DNA of 33,904 nucleotides, taken from assembly GCA_015067385.1 (NCBI GenBank), contig SVMP01000003.1:1-33904 (forward strand), given 5' to 3'. This stretch comes from Oscillospiraceae bacterium. GTDB lineage: Bacteria > Bacillota > Clostridia > Oscillospirales > UBA644. Shown here one piece after another: positions 25,563 to 33,904 of this stretch (position 1 is the stretch's first letter; each line of letters begins with the position of its first letter). The notes under the pieces were generated by a model, which did no database searches, had not been told where the DNA came from, and saw only the letters and a program-made list of their open reading frames with translations. The position numbers were made by a program, and so were the translations under genes.

Positions 25563-27590
25563 ATGCAATATTCGGCATCTCAAATCAGAAATATTTGTCT
25601 TATGGGTCACGGTGGAGACGGAAAGACCTCTCTTGCCGAAGCTCTTCTTTACCACACTAAGGGTACAGACCGCCTCGGTACAACTCCTGACGGAAATACC
25701 ATATGCGACTTTGACCCCGAGGAAATCAAGAGAAAAATATCTATTTCTACCGCAATCGCTCCTATTGAATGGAAAAATACAAAAATAAATATTCTTGATA
25801 CTCCCGGTTATTTCGACTTTGAAGGCGAAGTTCTTCAGGCTCTCAGCGCAGCTGAAACCGCTCTTATCGTTGTTTCCGCAAGAGACGGTGTTAACGTTGG
25901 TACAGAAAAGGCGTTCAAGCTTGCAAAAGCTAAGGGCGTTCCCGTAATGTTCTTTATTTCTAAGGTTGATGAAGAAAATGCCGCTTTCCAGAAGGTTTTC
26001 GATCAGATGAAGGAAATGTTCGGCAAAGGTCTTTGCGCAGTAAACGTTCCCGTATTCCAGAACGACGGTAATCTCGTCGGTTACTATAACCTTGTTGACG
26101 ACGTTTGCCGCAGAGCAGACGGCAGCGGCAAGATCGCTGAAGTTTCTATCCCCGATTATAAGAAAGAAGCTATAGACAGACTCAAAGGTATCCTTAACGA
26201 AGCTATCGCGGAAACCGATGAAGAACTCATGGAAAAATTCTTTGCAGGCGAAGAATTCTCCAAAGAAGAGATCAGAAAAGGCGTTGAGATCGGTCTCGAA
26301 ACCGAAACTCTCGTTCCCGTTCTTTGCGGTTCCTCATATACTCTCGAAGGTATTCCTTCTCTTCTCGACTTCTTTGCTCAGTACGTTCCCGCTCCCAAGG
26401 ATAAATCTTCCGAAGACACCGGTCTTTTCGTATTCAAGACCATTGCCGACCCGTTCGTAGGCAAAATGTCCTTCTTTAAAGTCGTATCCGGCTCTATCGC
26501 AGCAGGCACGACACTTGTTAATCAGAATACCGGCTCCAACGAAAAACTCGGTCATATCTATACCATGAAAGGTAAAAAACAGACCGAAGTTACCGAACTT
26601 TGCTGCGGCGATATCGGCGTTGTTAACAAACTTGCAGCTACCGGAACAGGCGACGTTCTTTGCGTTGCAGGCAGCAACATCGAAGTTAATCCCATTGAAT
26701 ATCCGAAGCCCTGCTTCTCCAGAGCGATCAAACCCAAGGCAAAAGGCGACGAAGAAAAGATCTCTCAGGGCTTGCAGAGACTTGCGGAAGAAGATCTTAC
26801 ATTCTCTTACGTTAACAACGCTGAAACTCATGAACAGGTTATCAGCGGTATGGGCGACACCCATCTCGACGTTATCGTAAGCAAACTTAAATCTAAATTC
26901 AACGTTGCCGTTGATCTTTCAGAGCCTCGTGTTCCTTACAGAGAAGCGATCCGTAAGAAAGTTAAACAGCAGGGTAAACATAAGAAACAGTCCGGCGGTC
27001 ACGGTCAGTACGGTGACGTTTGGATCGAATTCGAACCGTATGACGGCGAAGAACTCCTCTTCGAAGAAAACGTATTCGGCGGCGCTGTTCCGAGAAACTT
27101 CTTCCCGGCAGTTGAAAAAGGTCTCCGTGAATGCGCTCTCAAGGGCGTTCTCGCAGGCTACCCCGTAGTCGGTCTTAAAGCAACTCTCGTTGACGGTTCC
27201 TACCACGACGTTGACTCTTCTGAAATGTCATTCAAGATGGCTGCTTCCATCGCTTTCAAGGAAGGTCTCAAGAACGCTTCCCCGACTATCCTTGAACCTA
27301 TCGGCAATCTTAAGGTTCTCGTTCCCGACAACCTTATGGGCGATATTATCGGCGATATCAACAAACGCAGAGGTCAGATCCTCGGTATGAATCCCGCTGA
27401 AGAAGCAGGTATGCAGGAAGTCCTCGCTACTGTTCCTATGTCCGAAATGGCTTCATATGCAACAGATCTTCGTTCTATGACTCGCGGCCGCGGCTCCTTT
27501 GATTTTGAATTCGATTCTTATCAGGATGCGCCCAGCAACGTTGCTCAGCAGATCATTGAAGAAGCTAAGAAGAATGCAGACGACGAATAA
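25563..27590 (+). CDS. EF-G-like translation factor GTPase (non-canonical paralogue)
   Basis: 675 residues with the full EF-G domain order: G domain, domain II, and domains III-V (ending GSFDFEFDSYQDAPSNVAQQIIEEA). G1 is GHGGDGKTSL (15-24). The G3 motif reads DTPGYFDF, so the catalytic His of canonical DTPGHVDF is Tyr (Y83). G4 reads SKVD (133-136) rather than NKxD. These changes mark the second EF-G class of Firmicutes and Actinobacteria, whose function is poorly settled. Canonical fusA is separately present at the right edge, next to tuf. Codon use is strongly biased (GTT, GCT, GGT, GAA), suggesting high expression. Start ATG follows AAAGGAG by 12 bases. Confidence 0.9.
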   Translation: MQYSASQIRNICLMGHGGDGKTSLAEALLYHTKGTDRLGTTPDGNTICDFDPEEIKRKISISTAIAPIEWKNTKINILDTPGYFDFEGEVLQALSAAETALIVVSARDGVNVGTEKAFKLAKAKGVPVMFFISKVDEENAAFQKVFDQMKEMFGKGLCAVNVPVFQNDGNLVGYYNLVDDVCRRADGSGKIAEVSIPDYKKEAIDRLKGILNEAIAETDEELMEKFFAGEEFSKEEIRKGVEIGLETETLVPVLCGSSYTLEGIPSLLDFFAQYVPAPKDKSSEDTGLFVFKTIADPFVGKMSFFKVVSGSIAAGTTLVNQNTGSNEKLGHIYTMKGKKQTEVTELCCGDIGVVNKLAATGTGDVLCVAGSNIEVNPIEYPKPCFSRAIKPKAKGDEEKISQGLQRLAEEDLTFSYVNNAETHEQVISGMGDTHLDVIVSKLKSKFNVAVDLSEPRVPYREAIRKKVKQQGKHKKQSGGHGQYGDVWIEFEPYDGEELLFEENVFGGAVPRNFFPAVEKGLRECALKGVLAGYPVVGLKATLVDGSYHDVDSSEMSFKMAASIAFKEGLKNASPTILEPIGNLKVLVPDNLMGDIIGDINKRRGQILGMNPAEEAGMQEVLATVPMSEMASYATDLRSMTRGRGSFDFEFDSYQDAPSNVAQQIIEEAKKNADDE

Positions 27591-27612
27591 TCTGTAAATT
27601 GAAAAGTAAAAG

Positions 27613-27641
27613 CAGACCGACGTCATGTCGGTCTGTTTCTG
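27613..27641 (+). terminator. Probable terminator after the EF-G-like gene
   Basis: CAGACCGAC (27613-27621) pairs with GTCGGTCTG (27627-27635) over a 5-nt loop. The following TTTCTG is only a short T run, so termination may be partial and the next gene could be read through. Confidence 0.65.
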
Positions 27642-27661
27642 TAAGAAAGGGTTTTATTTAA

Positions 27662-28501
27662 ATGGCAATGAATTTATATGAATCCGCTAAAGAGCGTGTT
27701 ATAATAACAGCACATCGCGGTGCTGCCGGCGGTAATATTCCTTGTAATACAATAGGCGCTTACGATTCTGCTCTCGCACAGGGCGCAGATATGATCGAGA
27801 TCGACGCAAGCCTCAGTGCAGACGGTACTCTTTACAGCTTCCACCCCTGGATGGAAGGTCAGCATCTCGGTACAGAGCTACGTATCCCCAAGCTTCATGA
27901 CGACGAGATAAAAGAGCTTCGATATGTCAACTATGACCGTGCAAGAACAGAGTGGGGCGTTTGCTCCTTCGATGAGATCTTCGAAAGATATAAGAACCGT
28001 TGCTTTATTAACGTCGATAAGTTCGGCGAACATCCCAAGGAGATCTGCGATCTTATCCGTAAGCACAATATGCAGGATCAGATCGTTGTAAAAAGCGGTC
28101 CCAATAAGGAGTCTCTTGATATTATCGAACAGTATGCTCCCGAGATCGCATACCTTTGCGTTATCAATAAGGATGACAACGTTCACGAGATGCTCAAAAA
28201 CCGCAATATCAATTATGTCGGCCTCGAAGTTCTCTTCTCAGAAGAAGACAGTCCGCTTTGTTCCGAAGAATTTATCGAAAAGCTTCATAAAGATAACAAG
28301 ATCGTCTGGGTAAACTCCATTATTTACGATTATCATGCACAGCTCTCCGCACGTCATTCCGACGATACAGCTCTTTCCTATGATATGGAATACGGCTGGG
28401 GCTGGCTCGCTAACAAGAATTTTGACATCATTCAGACAGACTGGCCGCTCGCCCTCAAGGTTTTCCTCGAAAGCACCGGCAGACGTTTCAGAAACAAATA
28501 A
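27662..28501 (+). CDS. Glycerophosphodiester phosphodiesterase family protein
   Basis: 279 residues of the GDPD TIM barrel. The catalytic start is AHRG (H18, R19), followed by NTIGAYDSALAQGADMIEIDASLSADG with the metal ligands E46 and D48, and H61 (SFHPWM) in place of the usual HD element. A C-terminal TDWP matches the family's closing strand. GDPDs release sn-glycerol 3-phosphate from glycerophosphodiesters; the altered HP motif leaves the substrate open. No signal peptide, so cytoplasmic. The ribosome site is AAAGGG. Confidence 0.87.
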   Translation: MAMNLYESAKERVIITAHRGAAGGNIPCNTIGAYDSALAQGADMIEIDASLSADGTLYSFHPWMEGQHLGTELRIPKLHDDEIKELRYVNYDRARTEWGVCSFDEIFERYKNRCFINVDKFGEHPKEICDLIRKHNMQDQIVVKSGPNKESLDIIEQYAPEIAYLCVINKDDNVHEMLKNRNINYVGLEVLFSEEDSPLCSEEFIEKLHKDNKIVWVNSIIYDYHAQLSARHSDDTALSYDMEYGWGWLANKNFDIIQTDWPLALKVFLESTGRRFRNK

Positions 28502-28505
28502 TTCA

Positions 28506-28538
28506 AAAGACACAAGCTTTTTTACGGCTTGTGTCTTT
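28506..28538. terminator. Bidirectional terminator between the GDPD gene and nadE
   Basis: AAAGACACAAGC (28506-28517) pairs perfectly with GCTTGTGTCTTT (28527-28538) over a 9-nt loop. It sits between converging genes, with T-rich sequence on both sides, and could stop both transcripts. Confidence 0.85.
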
Positions 28539-28551
28539 ATTTATAAGATTT

Positions 28552-30108
28552 TTACTGAAGAGGACGCATGTCTGCAGGCATATAGGGGAGGGTAAATCCG
28601 ATAAGATTTGCGCCTTCGCTTGCGGATGAACGTTTGAACTGGTTCTTGTAATATCTGCTGTAGAACATATCAAGCGCCGCATTGATGGTGTCATCATCAT
28701 ATTCATCAAATGTTGCGAACATGTATTTCTGAATTTCAGCTCTGGGGAATTTATATTTTGCAAAATAGAAGATAATAAAGTCGTGAAGAATGTACGGTCC
28801 GAGAATGTCTTCTGTCTGCTGTCCCTCAATAAGCTCGGGAGAAACAGGGGTCGCAACGATATCTTTGAGCGTTGTGGCAAGATCGCCGCCACGTTTGCCT
28901 GCAATATGAAGAACAAGCTCACGGATAAGAGTTTTGGGCACAGTCGCATTAACGTTATAATGGCTGAGATTGTCGCCTGCATAAGTTGTAAAGCCGAGAG
29001 CCGCTTCGGAAAGGTCGCCTGTTCCGAGAGCAAGAGCATTTTCAATATTTGCAACATCAAAAAGGATCTGTGCACGCTCACGAGCCTGTGCGTTTTCAAA
29101 TACAACGTTCTTGTTTTCAACATCGTGTCCGATATCTTCAAAATGCTTGAGGAGAGATTCTTTGATATTGATCTCACGAACGGTAATTCCAAGCTCGTTC
29201 ATGAGCTTTTTCGCATTTTCGTTTGTTCTTTGCGATGTTCCGAAACAGGGGAGAGTAAGACCGATAATGTTCGATGCGGGAATACCGAGCATTTTGAACG
29301 TATTTTCCGCAACAAGAAGAGCCATCGTTGAATCAAGACCGCCCGATACGTTTATAACAGCCTTTTTGATTCCCGTGTTGACCATTCTCATGTAAAGGGA
29401 CTGGGTCTGAAGAAGGAAAAGGTCATCAAGATAACGCTTTTTATCGTTTTTACCGTAGTAGGGGATTCTGTAGTCGGCAACGTTCTTTCTTGTGTAGATA
29501 AGTCCGGTGTCTTTTGTGTCTTCCGCTGCTGCGATAACGGTTTCGGGTGCTTCCTGGTTCATAAATGCAACGGCAACGCCTTTGTTGAACACGCCGCAGA
29601 AACCTTTATATACATTGTCCGCAGAGCTTTCGCCGAAGCCGCCGTTTGCAACCGCAACAACGCAATTCTTTGCTCCGGAAGCCTTCGCACAATATTCAAT
29701 AATATCATTCTGAATGCAGGGATATCCGGGCATGATCGTCGGAAGAAGAAGGATATCGACATTTTCTGTGCTGCTTTCGGAAACAGAAACGGTTTTGCCG
29801 TTTACTTTAAAGCTACTCTTTTTGAGAAGAGCACCTTCCTTGATTATAACATTTTCATGGTAGGGGACAGACGTTACAATGATCTTGTTTGTCTTCTCGC
29901 TGTATTCGCAAAGCTTGTCGAGCGCATCCTCTGTCTGCTGCTTGAATTCGGGGAATTCGTAAAGCTCGCCTGCGGAAGCGCCTGTGAGGGAGTAGGCAGG
30001 GAAAAGGTATATATCGCCCTCGTTTTGATCCATTATTTCAATCATTTTATTCGCATTTTCCTTCGGATAGCCGAGAGAAATGACAAAAACAGATGTTACT
30101 ATTTTCAT
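28552..30108 (-). CDS. nadE: NAD+ synthetase with a shortened, degenerate glutaminase domain
   Basis: 518 residues, against about 640 for glutamine-dependent Clostridia enzymes. The C-terminal synthetase is intact: pyrophosphatase loop SGGLDST (255-261), GTGDLSEAALGFTTYAGD and VPKTLIREL. It adenylates and amidates nicotinic acid adenine dinucleotide. The N-terminal 220 residues still resemble a nitrilase (VAVANGGFGESSADNVYKGF), but the catalytic Glu of FPELxLTGY is Ala (FPAYSLTG), the Lys motif is not found, and the CEDLW cysteine region is missing. The enzyme should therefore use ammonia, or depend on another glutaminase. It has a perfect promoter; the ribosome site AAAGGA is unusually far from the ATG. 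Confidence 0.92.
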   Translation of the reverse strand: MKIVTSVFVISLGYPKENANKMIEIMDQNEGDIYLFPAYSLTGASAGELYEFPEFKQQTEDALDKLCEYSEKTNKIIVTSVPYHENVIIKEGALLKKSSFKVNGKTVSVSESSTENVDILLLPTIMPGYPCIQNDIIEYCAKASGAKNCVVAVANGGFGESSADNVYKGFCGVFNKGVAVAFMNQEAPETVIAAAEDTKDTGLIYTRKNVADYRIPYYGKNDKKRYLDDLFLLQTQSLYMRMVNTGIKKAVINVSGGLDSTMALLVAENTFKMLGIPASNIIGLTLPCFGTSQRTNENAKKLMNELGITVREINIKESLLKHFEDIGHDVENKNVVFENAQARERAQILFDVANIENALALGTGDLSEAALGFTTYAGDNLSHYNVNATVPKTLIRELVLHIAGKRGGDLATTLKDIVATPVSPELIEGQQTEDILGPYILHDFIIFYFAKYKFPRAEIQKYMFATFDEYDDDTINAALDMFYSRYYKNQFKRSSASEGANLIGFTLPYMPADMRPLQ

Positions 30109-30151
30109 ATTGTGACCGATACAGTCCTTTCAGTATTTTTCAATATCTTTA

Positions 30152-30180
30152 ATTATATACCTTTTCGGCGTTTATGTCAA
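30152..30180 (-). promoter_or_regulatory. Consensus sigma-A promoter for nadE
   Basis: The minus strand shows TTGACA (30175-30180), a 17-bp spacer and TATAAT (30152-30157), both perfect, giving a 5' leader of roughly 35-40 nt. Confidence 0.9.
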
Positions 30181-30244
30181 GTCATTCGCCGTAAAGTCGC
30201 ATTTTGTTTAGAATAGGGGAGAACTGTTAGCCCATTCATTGTCT

Positions 30245-31246
30245 TTACGCCATCGTTTCAAGCATTTTTTTCGTAACTTCGTATTGACAAGTCTTTCCGT
30301 CGATATACGCCTGACACTCTTCAAACATATATTTGCCCATTCTGCGTACCTCGTCTCCTGCACTTCCTGCGATATGAGGGGTGAGTTTGCAATTCGGCAA
30401 AGTGTAAAACGGATGCTCGCTTATCGGCGGTTCGGGCTCTGTTACGTCAAGCAAAGCTGTCAAGTCCGGTCTTTCTGTTAAAATACGGACAAGATCATCT
30501 TCAATGACCTGCGCACCTCGTCCGGTGTTTATAAAGACCGCATTCTCTCTCATGCGTCGGAAAAGATCGTAGTTTAACATCCCCTTTGTCTGCTCATTGT
30601 TCGCTAAATGATTGGAAACGACAAACGAACGTTCAAACAGCTCCGTAAGCTCACATTTTTCAACACCTAACTCGCTCGCTTTTTCATCGGGAAGGAACGG
30701 GTCGAAAACGCTCACTTTCAGATTGTATTGTTTTAACATTTTAATGACCAATTTACCGATCATTCCTGCGCCGATAATGCCTACGGTTTCTCCGTAATTT
30801 CCTTTACATTTTCTGAAAGCGGAATCTGCTGCCTGTCTGCCTTCCGAATGGAAGATTCGATTACTTACAAAATAACCTTTATTTGCAAGAATTATCTGTG
30901 CAACCGTCATTTCTGCAACGGGAACAGCGTTTGCTCCCCATGCCGAAAAGACTTTTACACCGCATTCAAGGAACGGACGTGCAAAAGACTGCACACTGCC
31001 TGCACCGTAAAAGACACATTTGAGCTTCGGAAGCGTGTTTCTGATCTCTTCTTCGCTCATTGAGGGCATACCCCAGGTCGAAAAAATGATCTCAACATTT
31101 GAAAAATGTTCGGGGTTTTCCTGTATCATTTTGCGATTATAAACTTTTTCATCAAGCTCGGCGATCTTTTTGATTTCGCAAACCGTCTCGCTGTCATAAA
31201 CTCTTGAAATATTATCGGGGGCTTCACATAAAAAAATTGCTCTCAT
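30245..31246 (-). CDS. D-isomer-specific 2-hydroxyacid dehydrogenase family protein
   Basis: 333 residues. The Rossmann NAD-binding loop is GIIGAGMIG (G159-x-G161-x2-G164), followed by an acidic residue in VFDPF that favours NAD(H). Catalytic residues are R243 (NTGRGA), E272 (DVTEPEP) and H291 (LTPHIAG). The family reduces 2-keto acids or oxidises D-2-hydroxyacids; the substrate here is not evident. The ribosome site AAAGGATAG includes the upstream isomerase stop, six bases apart, so both genes form one unit and may act on a related sugar-acid substrate (inference). Confidence 0.9.
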   Translation of the reverse strand: MRAIFLCEAPDNISRVYDSETVCEIKKIAELDEKVYNRKMIQENPEHFSNVEIIFSTWGMPSMSEEEIRNTLPKLKCVFYGAGSVQSFARPFLECGVKVFSAWGANAVPVAEMTVAQIILANKGYFVSNRIFHSEGRQAADSAFRKCKGNYGETVGIIGAGMIGKLVIKMLKQYNLKVSVFDPFLPDEKASELGVEKCELTELFERSFVVSNHLANNEQTKGMLNYDLFRRMRENAVFINTGRGAQVIEDDLVRILTERPDLTALLDVTEPEPPISEHPFYTLPNCKLTPHIAGSAGDEVRRMGKYMFEECQAYIDGKTCQYEVTKKMLETMA

Positions 31247-31252
31247 TTCACA

Positions 31253-32008
31253 CTATCCTTTTATTATACGTTTCAGCGCATCCATTTCTGTGGGGAGCGT
31301 TTCAATCCGTCCGTCAGGCATAAATTCAAGAAGAAGAGTACGGGGTGTTGTAAATTTAGACAGGTAGCCCTGCCATTCCTCGATGCCTTCGTTCAAAGAG
31401 AATTTTTCTTGACCTTTCCACTGAAAAACATGAATATTTCGTGTGTATGGTGCGATCGCTTCGGCATATTTCATGTTTTCCTCTATATTTTGCCATTGGA
31501 ACGGCTGCCAATACATTCGGAATCTCGGCGAGTTTATCTCTTTCATGAATTCGAGCGCATCGTCAAGATATTCAGCTATAGTGTCATGATGACATTCCAT
31601 ACAGAAAAATACATCATATTTCTCTGCGATCTCAACGCTTTTACGGCATTCTTCAAGCAACAAGCGTCTTTCTTCTTCGGTCATATTTTTTCCGTTCTTT
31701 GTTCCGCACCAAAGGCGTAAAACATTTGTGCCAAGTATCTTTGCAGCCGTTATATAATCTGTCAATTCGCTGAGCGGCGTTTCGCCCAAACGGAAATATG
31801 TACCGTAAGATGAGCAGAACAAATCATATTCTTTTTGCAGTTCGGCAATTTCGTTTAATCGGGCAATATCACGGCAAGGCGCATGTACATCACTGCCCCA
31901 TTCTATACAGGAAAGCCCTACATTCTTTACTGCTTGAATGATCTCCTTCGGCGTATTGCCCCGAAAAGAGACAGACACTAACCCTAATAAATACTGATTC
32001 TCTTTCAT
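31253..32008 (-). CDS. Sugar-phosphate isomerase/epimerase-like TIM-barrel protein
   Basis: 251 residues from ATG 32008 (AAAGGTG eight bases upstream); the track's longer start runs into the tuf terminator. It has the xylose-isomerase-like (AP_endonuc_2) pattern: CIEWG with E36, FFCMECHHDT with E138 and H140, RMYWQPFQW, RNIHVFQWKG with H193, and LLLEFMPDG with E228, likely metal and acid/base residues. Such proteins include hydroxypyruvate isomerases, tagatose epimerases and inositol-catabolic enzymes; I cannot choose. Codon use is unlike its neighbours: many TTA and TTG leucines and CAA glutamines where surrounding genes favour CTT/CTC and CAG, hinting at later acquisition. Confidence 0.82.
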   Translation of the reverse strand: MKENQYLLGLVSVSFRGNTPKEIIQAVKNVGLSCIEWGSDVHAPCRDIARLNEIAELQKEYDLFCSSYGTYFRLGETPLSELTDYITAAKILGTNVLRLWCGTKNGKNMTEEERRLLLEECRKSVEIAEKYDVFFCMECHHDTIAEYLDDALEFMKEINSPRFRMYWQPFQWQNIEENMKYAEAIAPYTRNIHVFQWKGQEKFSLNEGIEEWQGYLSKFTTPRTLLLEFMPDGRIETLPTEMDALKRIIKG

Positions 32009-32061
32009 GCTTGTAACACCTTTCTCTTGAATGAAGGATCGCAATATACTTTTTCTATAAC

Positions 32062-32092
32062 AAAAAAAGGAGAGGACGAGCCTCTCCTTTTT
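32062..32092 (-). terminator. Rho-independent terminator after tuf
   Basis: On the minus strand AAAAAGGAGAGG pairs with CCTCTCCTTTTT over CTCGT, ending in a run of seven T residues. It lies about 30 bp beyond the corrected tuf stop. Confidence 0.93.
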
Positions 32093-32118
32093 CAAGTTGC
32101 ATTATAATTCTGTTAAAA

Positions 32119-33320
32119 TTATTCAGCGATGGTGGAAACGACACCGGAACCAACGGTTTTGCCGCCTTCACGGATAGCGAAACGGAGACCTTCTTCGATA
32201 GCGATGGGAGTGATGAGCTCAACGTTGATGGTAACGTTTTCGCCGGGCATGCACATGTCAACGCCTTCTTTGAGGGTGATGATACCGGTAACGTCAGTAG
32301 TTCTGAAGTAGAACTGGGGTCTGTAGTTGGATACGAAGGGTTTATGACGGCCGCCTTCTTTAGCGGTAAGAACGTAAACCTCGCCGGTGAATTTGGTGTG
32401 GGGTTTGATGGTACCAGGTTTAGCAAGAACCTGACCTCTTTCAACGTCAGTTCTCTGGATACCACGGAGGAGACAACCGATGTTATCGCCTGCTTCAGCG
32501 GAGTCGAGGAGTTTTCTGAACATTTCGATACCGGTAACAACAGACTTACGGGTTTCTTCTTTGATACCAACGATTTAACTTCTTCAGACATCTTAACAAC
32601 GCCTCTTTCAACACGACCGGTAACAACGGTACCACGGCCGGTGATGGTCATAACGTCTTCGATAGGCATGAGGAAGGGAAGGTTATCGTTTCTTTCAGGA
32701 GTGGGAATGAAGCTGTCAACAGCGTCCATAAGTTCTCTGAGGCAAGCATATTCGGGAGCTTCGGGATCTCTGGAAGTAGATTCGAGAGCGATAAGAGAGC
32801 TACCCTGAATGATGGGAGTGTCATCGCCGGGGAATTCGTACTTGTTGAGGAGGTCACGAATGTCCATTTCAACGATTTCGAGAAGTTCGGGGTCGTCAAC
32901 CTGGTCACATTTGTTCATGAAAACAACGATTGCAGGAACGCCAACCTGACGAGCAAGAAGAATGTGTTCGCTGGTCTGAGCCATAACGCCGTCGGATGCA
33001 GCAACAACGAGGATAGCGCCGTCCATCTGAGCAGCACCGGTGATCATGTTTTTGATGTAGTCAGCATGGCCCGGGCAGTCAACGTGAGCGTAGTGACGGT
33101 TGTCAGTTTCGTACTCAACGTGAGCGGTGTTAATGGTAATACCTCTTTCTCTTTCTTCGGGTGCTTTGTCGATCATATCATATGCTTCGAACTGAGCGTA
33201 GCCCTTAAGGGAGAGGAATTTGGTGATAGCAGCGGTAGTGGTGGTCTTACCATGGTCAACGTGACCGATGGTACCAATGTTAACGTGGGGTTTAGTTCTT
33301 TCAAATTTAGCCTTTGCCAT
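32119..33320 (-). CDS. tuf: Elongation factor Tu, interrupted by a one-base frameshift
   Basis: The gene starts at ATG 33320 behind GGAGG and has all EF-Tu GTPase motifs: [27 protein letters not shown] and GSSL. At codon 249 the minus-strand run GTTAAATCG should read GTTAAAATCG; a missing A (+ strand TTT at 32574-32576) throws the frame. The correct frame resumes at once as GIKEETRKS, then [14 protein letters not shown] through to the stop at 32119 ([10 protein letters not shown]). Restoring one base gives 400 residues, normal length. The track's 421-residue ORF to 32055 is a frameshifted read. EF-Tu delivers aminoacyl-tRNA to the ribosome and is essential, so a sequencing error or a second intact copy is likely. 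Confidence 0.93.
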
Positions 33321-33362
33321 TAGAATAATCCTCCTATTAGTAGAATATAATATTTAAATTAA

Positions 33363-33904
33363 TTATTTTTTCATGATTGCTTCCTGAATGCTCTTAGGTA
33401 CTTCAGCATAGTGGCTGGGCTCCATAGTGTAAGCGCCACGGCCCTGAGTCTTAGAACGCATATCAGTAGCATAGCCGAACATTTCGCCGAGAGGTACGTG
33501 TGCAGTTACCTGCTGACCGCCGGTGATAACGTCGAGGCTCTGGATCTGACCACGACGGGAGTTGATGTCGCCGATAACGTCGCCGAGATATTCGTCGGGA
33601 GTGGTAACAACAACTTTCATGATCGGTTCCATAATAACGGGGTTAGCCTTCTTGGTAGCTTCCTTGAATGCCATAGAACCGGCAATCTTGAATGCCATTT
33701 CAGAAGAGTCAACTTCGTGGTAAGAACCGTCGTAAAGTGTTACTTTAACGTCAACAACAGGATAGCCTGCAAGTACACCGGACTGCATAGCGCCCTGGAT
33801 ACCTGCGTCAACAGCGGGAATGTATTCCTTGGGAATAGAACCGCCGACAACTTTGTTGATGAATTCGTAACCCTTGCCGGCTTCGTTAGGTTCAACGATG
33901 AGCT
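33363..33904 (-). CDS. fusA: Elongation factor G, C-terminal part (5' end outside window)
   Basis: The frame is open to the right edge; the track's Met at 33788 is internal. About 180 residues cover the end of domain IV and domain [56 protein letters not shown], and [22 protein letters not shown]. This is the canonical translocase, judged by its C-terminus and its place 42 bp upstream of tuf, as in the str operon. It is clearly distinct from the EF-G-like protein at 25563. Confidence 0.96.
   Translation of the reverse strand, partial: LIVEPNEAGKGYEFINKVVGGSIPKEYIPAVDAGIQGAMQSGVLAGYPVVDVKVTLYDGSYHEVDSSEMAFKIAGSMAFKEATKKANPVIMEPIMKVVVTTPDEYLGDVIGDINSRRGQIQSLDVITGGQQVTAHVPLGEMFGYATDMRSKTQGRGAYTMEPSHYAEVPKSIQEAIMKK

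Noticed and set aside
32344-32808. Plus-strand 154-residue ORF inside tuf
   Set aside because: It is antisense to a highly conserved gene with biased codons, which creates long open shadow frames.
32055-33320. The 421-residue ORF as an unusual EF-Tu with a novel C-terminus
   Set aside because: After codon 249 the reading is the wrong frame of tuf; the true C-terminal sequence lies in the ORF 32119-32523, so it is a frameshift artefact.
33363-33788. A separate 141-residue protein
   Set aside because: The frame is open to the window edge and encodes upstream EF-G domain IV sequence; the Met is internal.

Overview
The window looks like ordinary chromosome from a low-to-mid GC Bacillota, most likely an uncultured gut-type member of class Clostridia. 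The evidence is the maf-mreBCD-mrdA, recA-recX and rplU-rpmA-obg blocks, strong GGAGG-type ribosome sites, frequent TTG starts, and near-consensus TTGACA/TATAAT promoters with 16-17 bp spacing. I found no rRNA, tRNA, CRISPR array, phage or insertion sequence. No stretch over 300 bases lacks a gene. A snap-back repeat at the left edge and a one-base frameshift in tuf suggest a draft or metagenome-derived sequence.

Layout. (1) 1-8138, minus strand: a long head-to-tail run read right to left: rlmB, a membrane protein resembling a P1B-type ATPase that has lost its catalytic motifs, yebC, an XRE regulator, maf, mreB, mreC, mreD and the 5' part of mrdA (PBP2). The last part is the cell-elongation module. 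(2) 8355-10424, minus: ispD, an endonuclease/exonuclease/phosphatase-fold protein and a DedA membrane protein. (3) 10598-13397, plus, divergent from ispD: a tightly coupled three-gene operon of ymdB, an unusual fusion of an AAC(3)-like acetyltransferase with ribulose-phosphate 3-epimerase, and an isochorismatase-fold protein lacking its nucleophile. (4) 13492-20563, plus: recA with its own promoter, recX, rimO, pgsA, cysS and recG, packed with overlaps or tiny gaps. (5) 20605-25382, plus: rplU, rpmA, a terminator, obg and a large lipoprotein with two pectate-lyase-like beta-helix domains. (6) 25451-28501, plus: a non-canonical EF-G paralogue, then a glycerophosphodiester-phosphodiesterase-family gene. 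(7) 28552-33904, minus: nadE with an eroded glutaminase domain, a 2-hydroxyacid dehydrogenase, a sugar-phosphate isomerase/epimerase-like protein, tuf (frameshifted) and the 3' end of the canonical fusA.

Most genes are housekeeping: wall elongation, isoprenoid and phospholipid precursors, recombination, translation factors and NAD synthesis. I do not see a complete new defence or mobile system. The most notable content is a set of remodelled enzymes: the pseudo-P-type ATPase, the AAC(3)-Rpe fusion next to a pseudo-isochorismatase, and a NAD synthetase that keeps only a shortened, catalytically empty nitrilase domain. RpmA also has no N-terminal extension, matching the absence of the Prp protease gene between rplU and rpmA.
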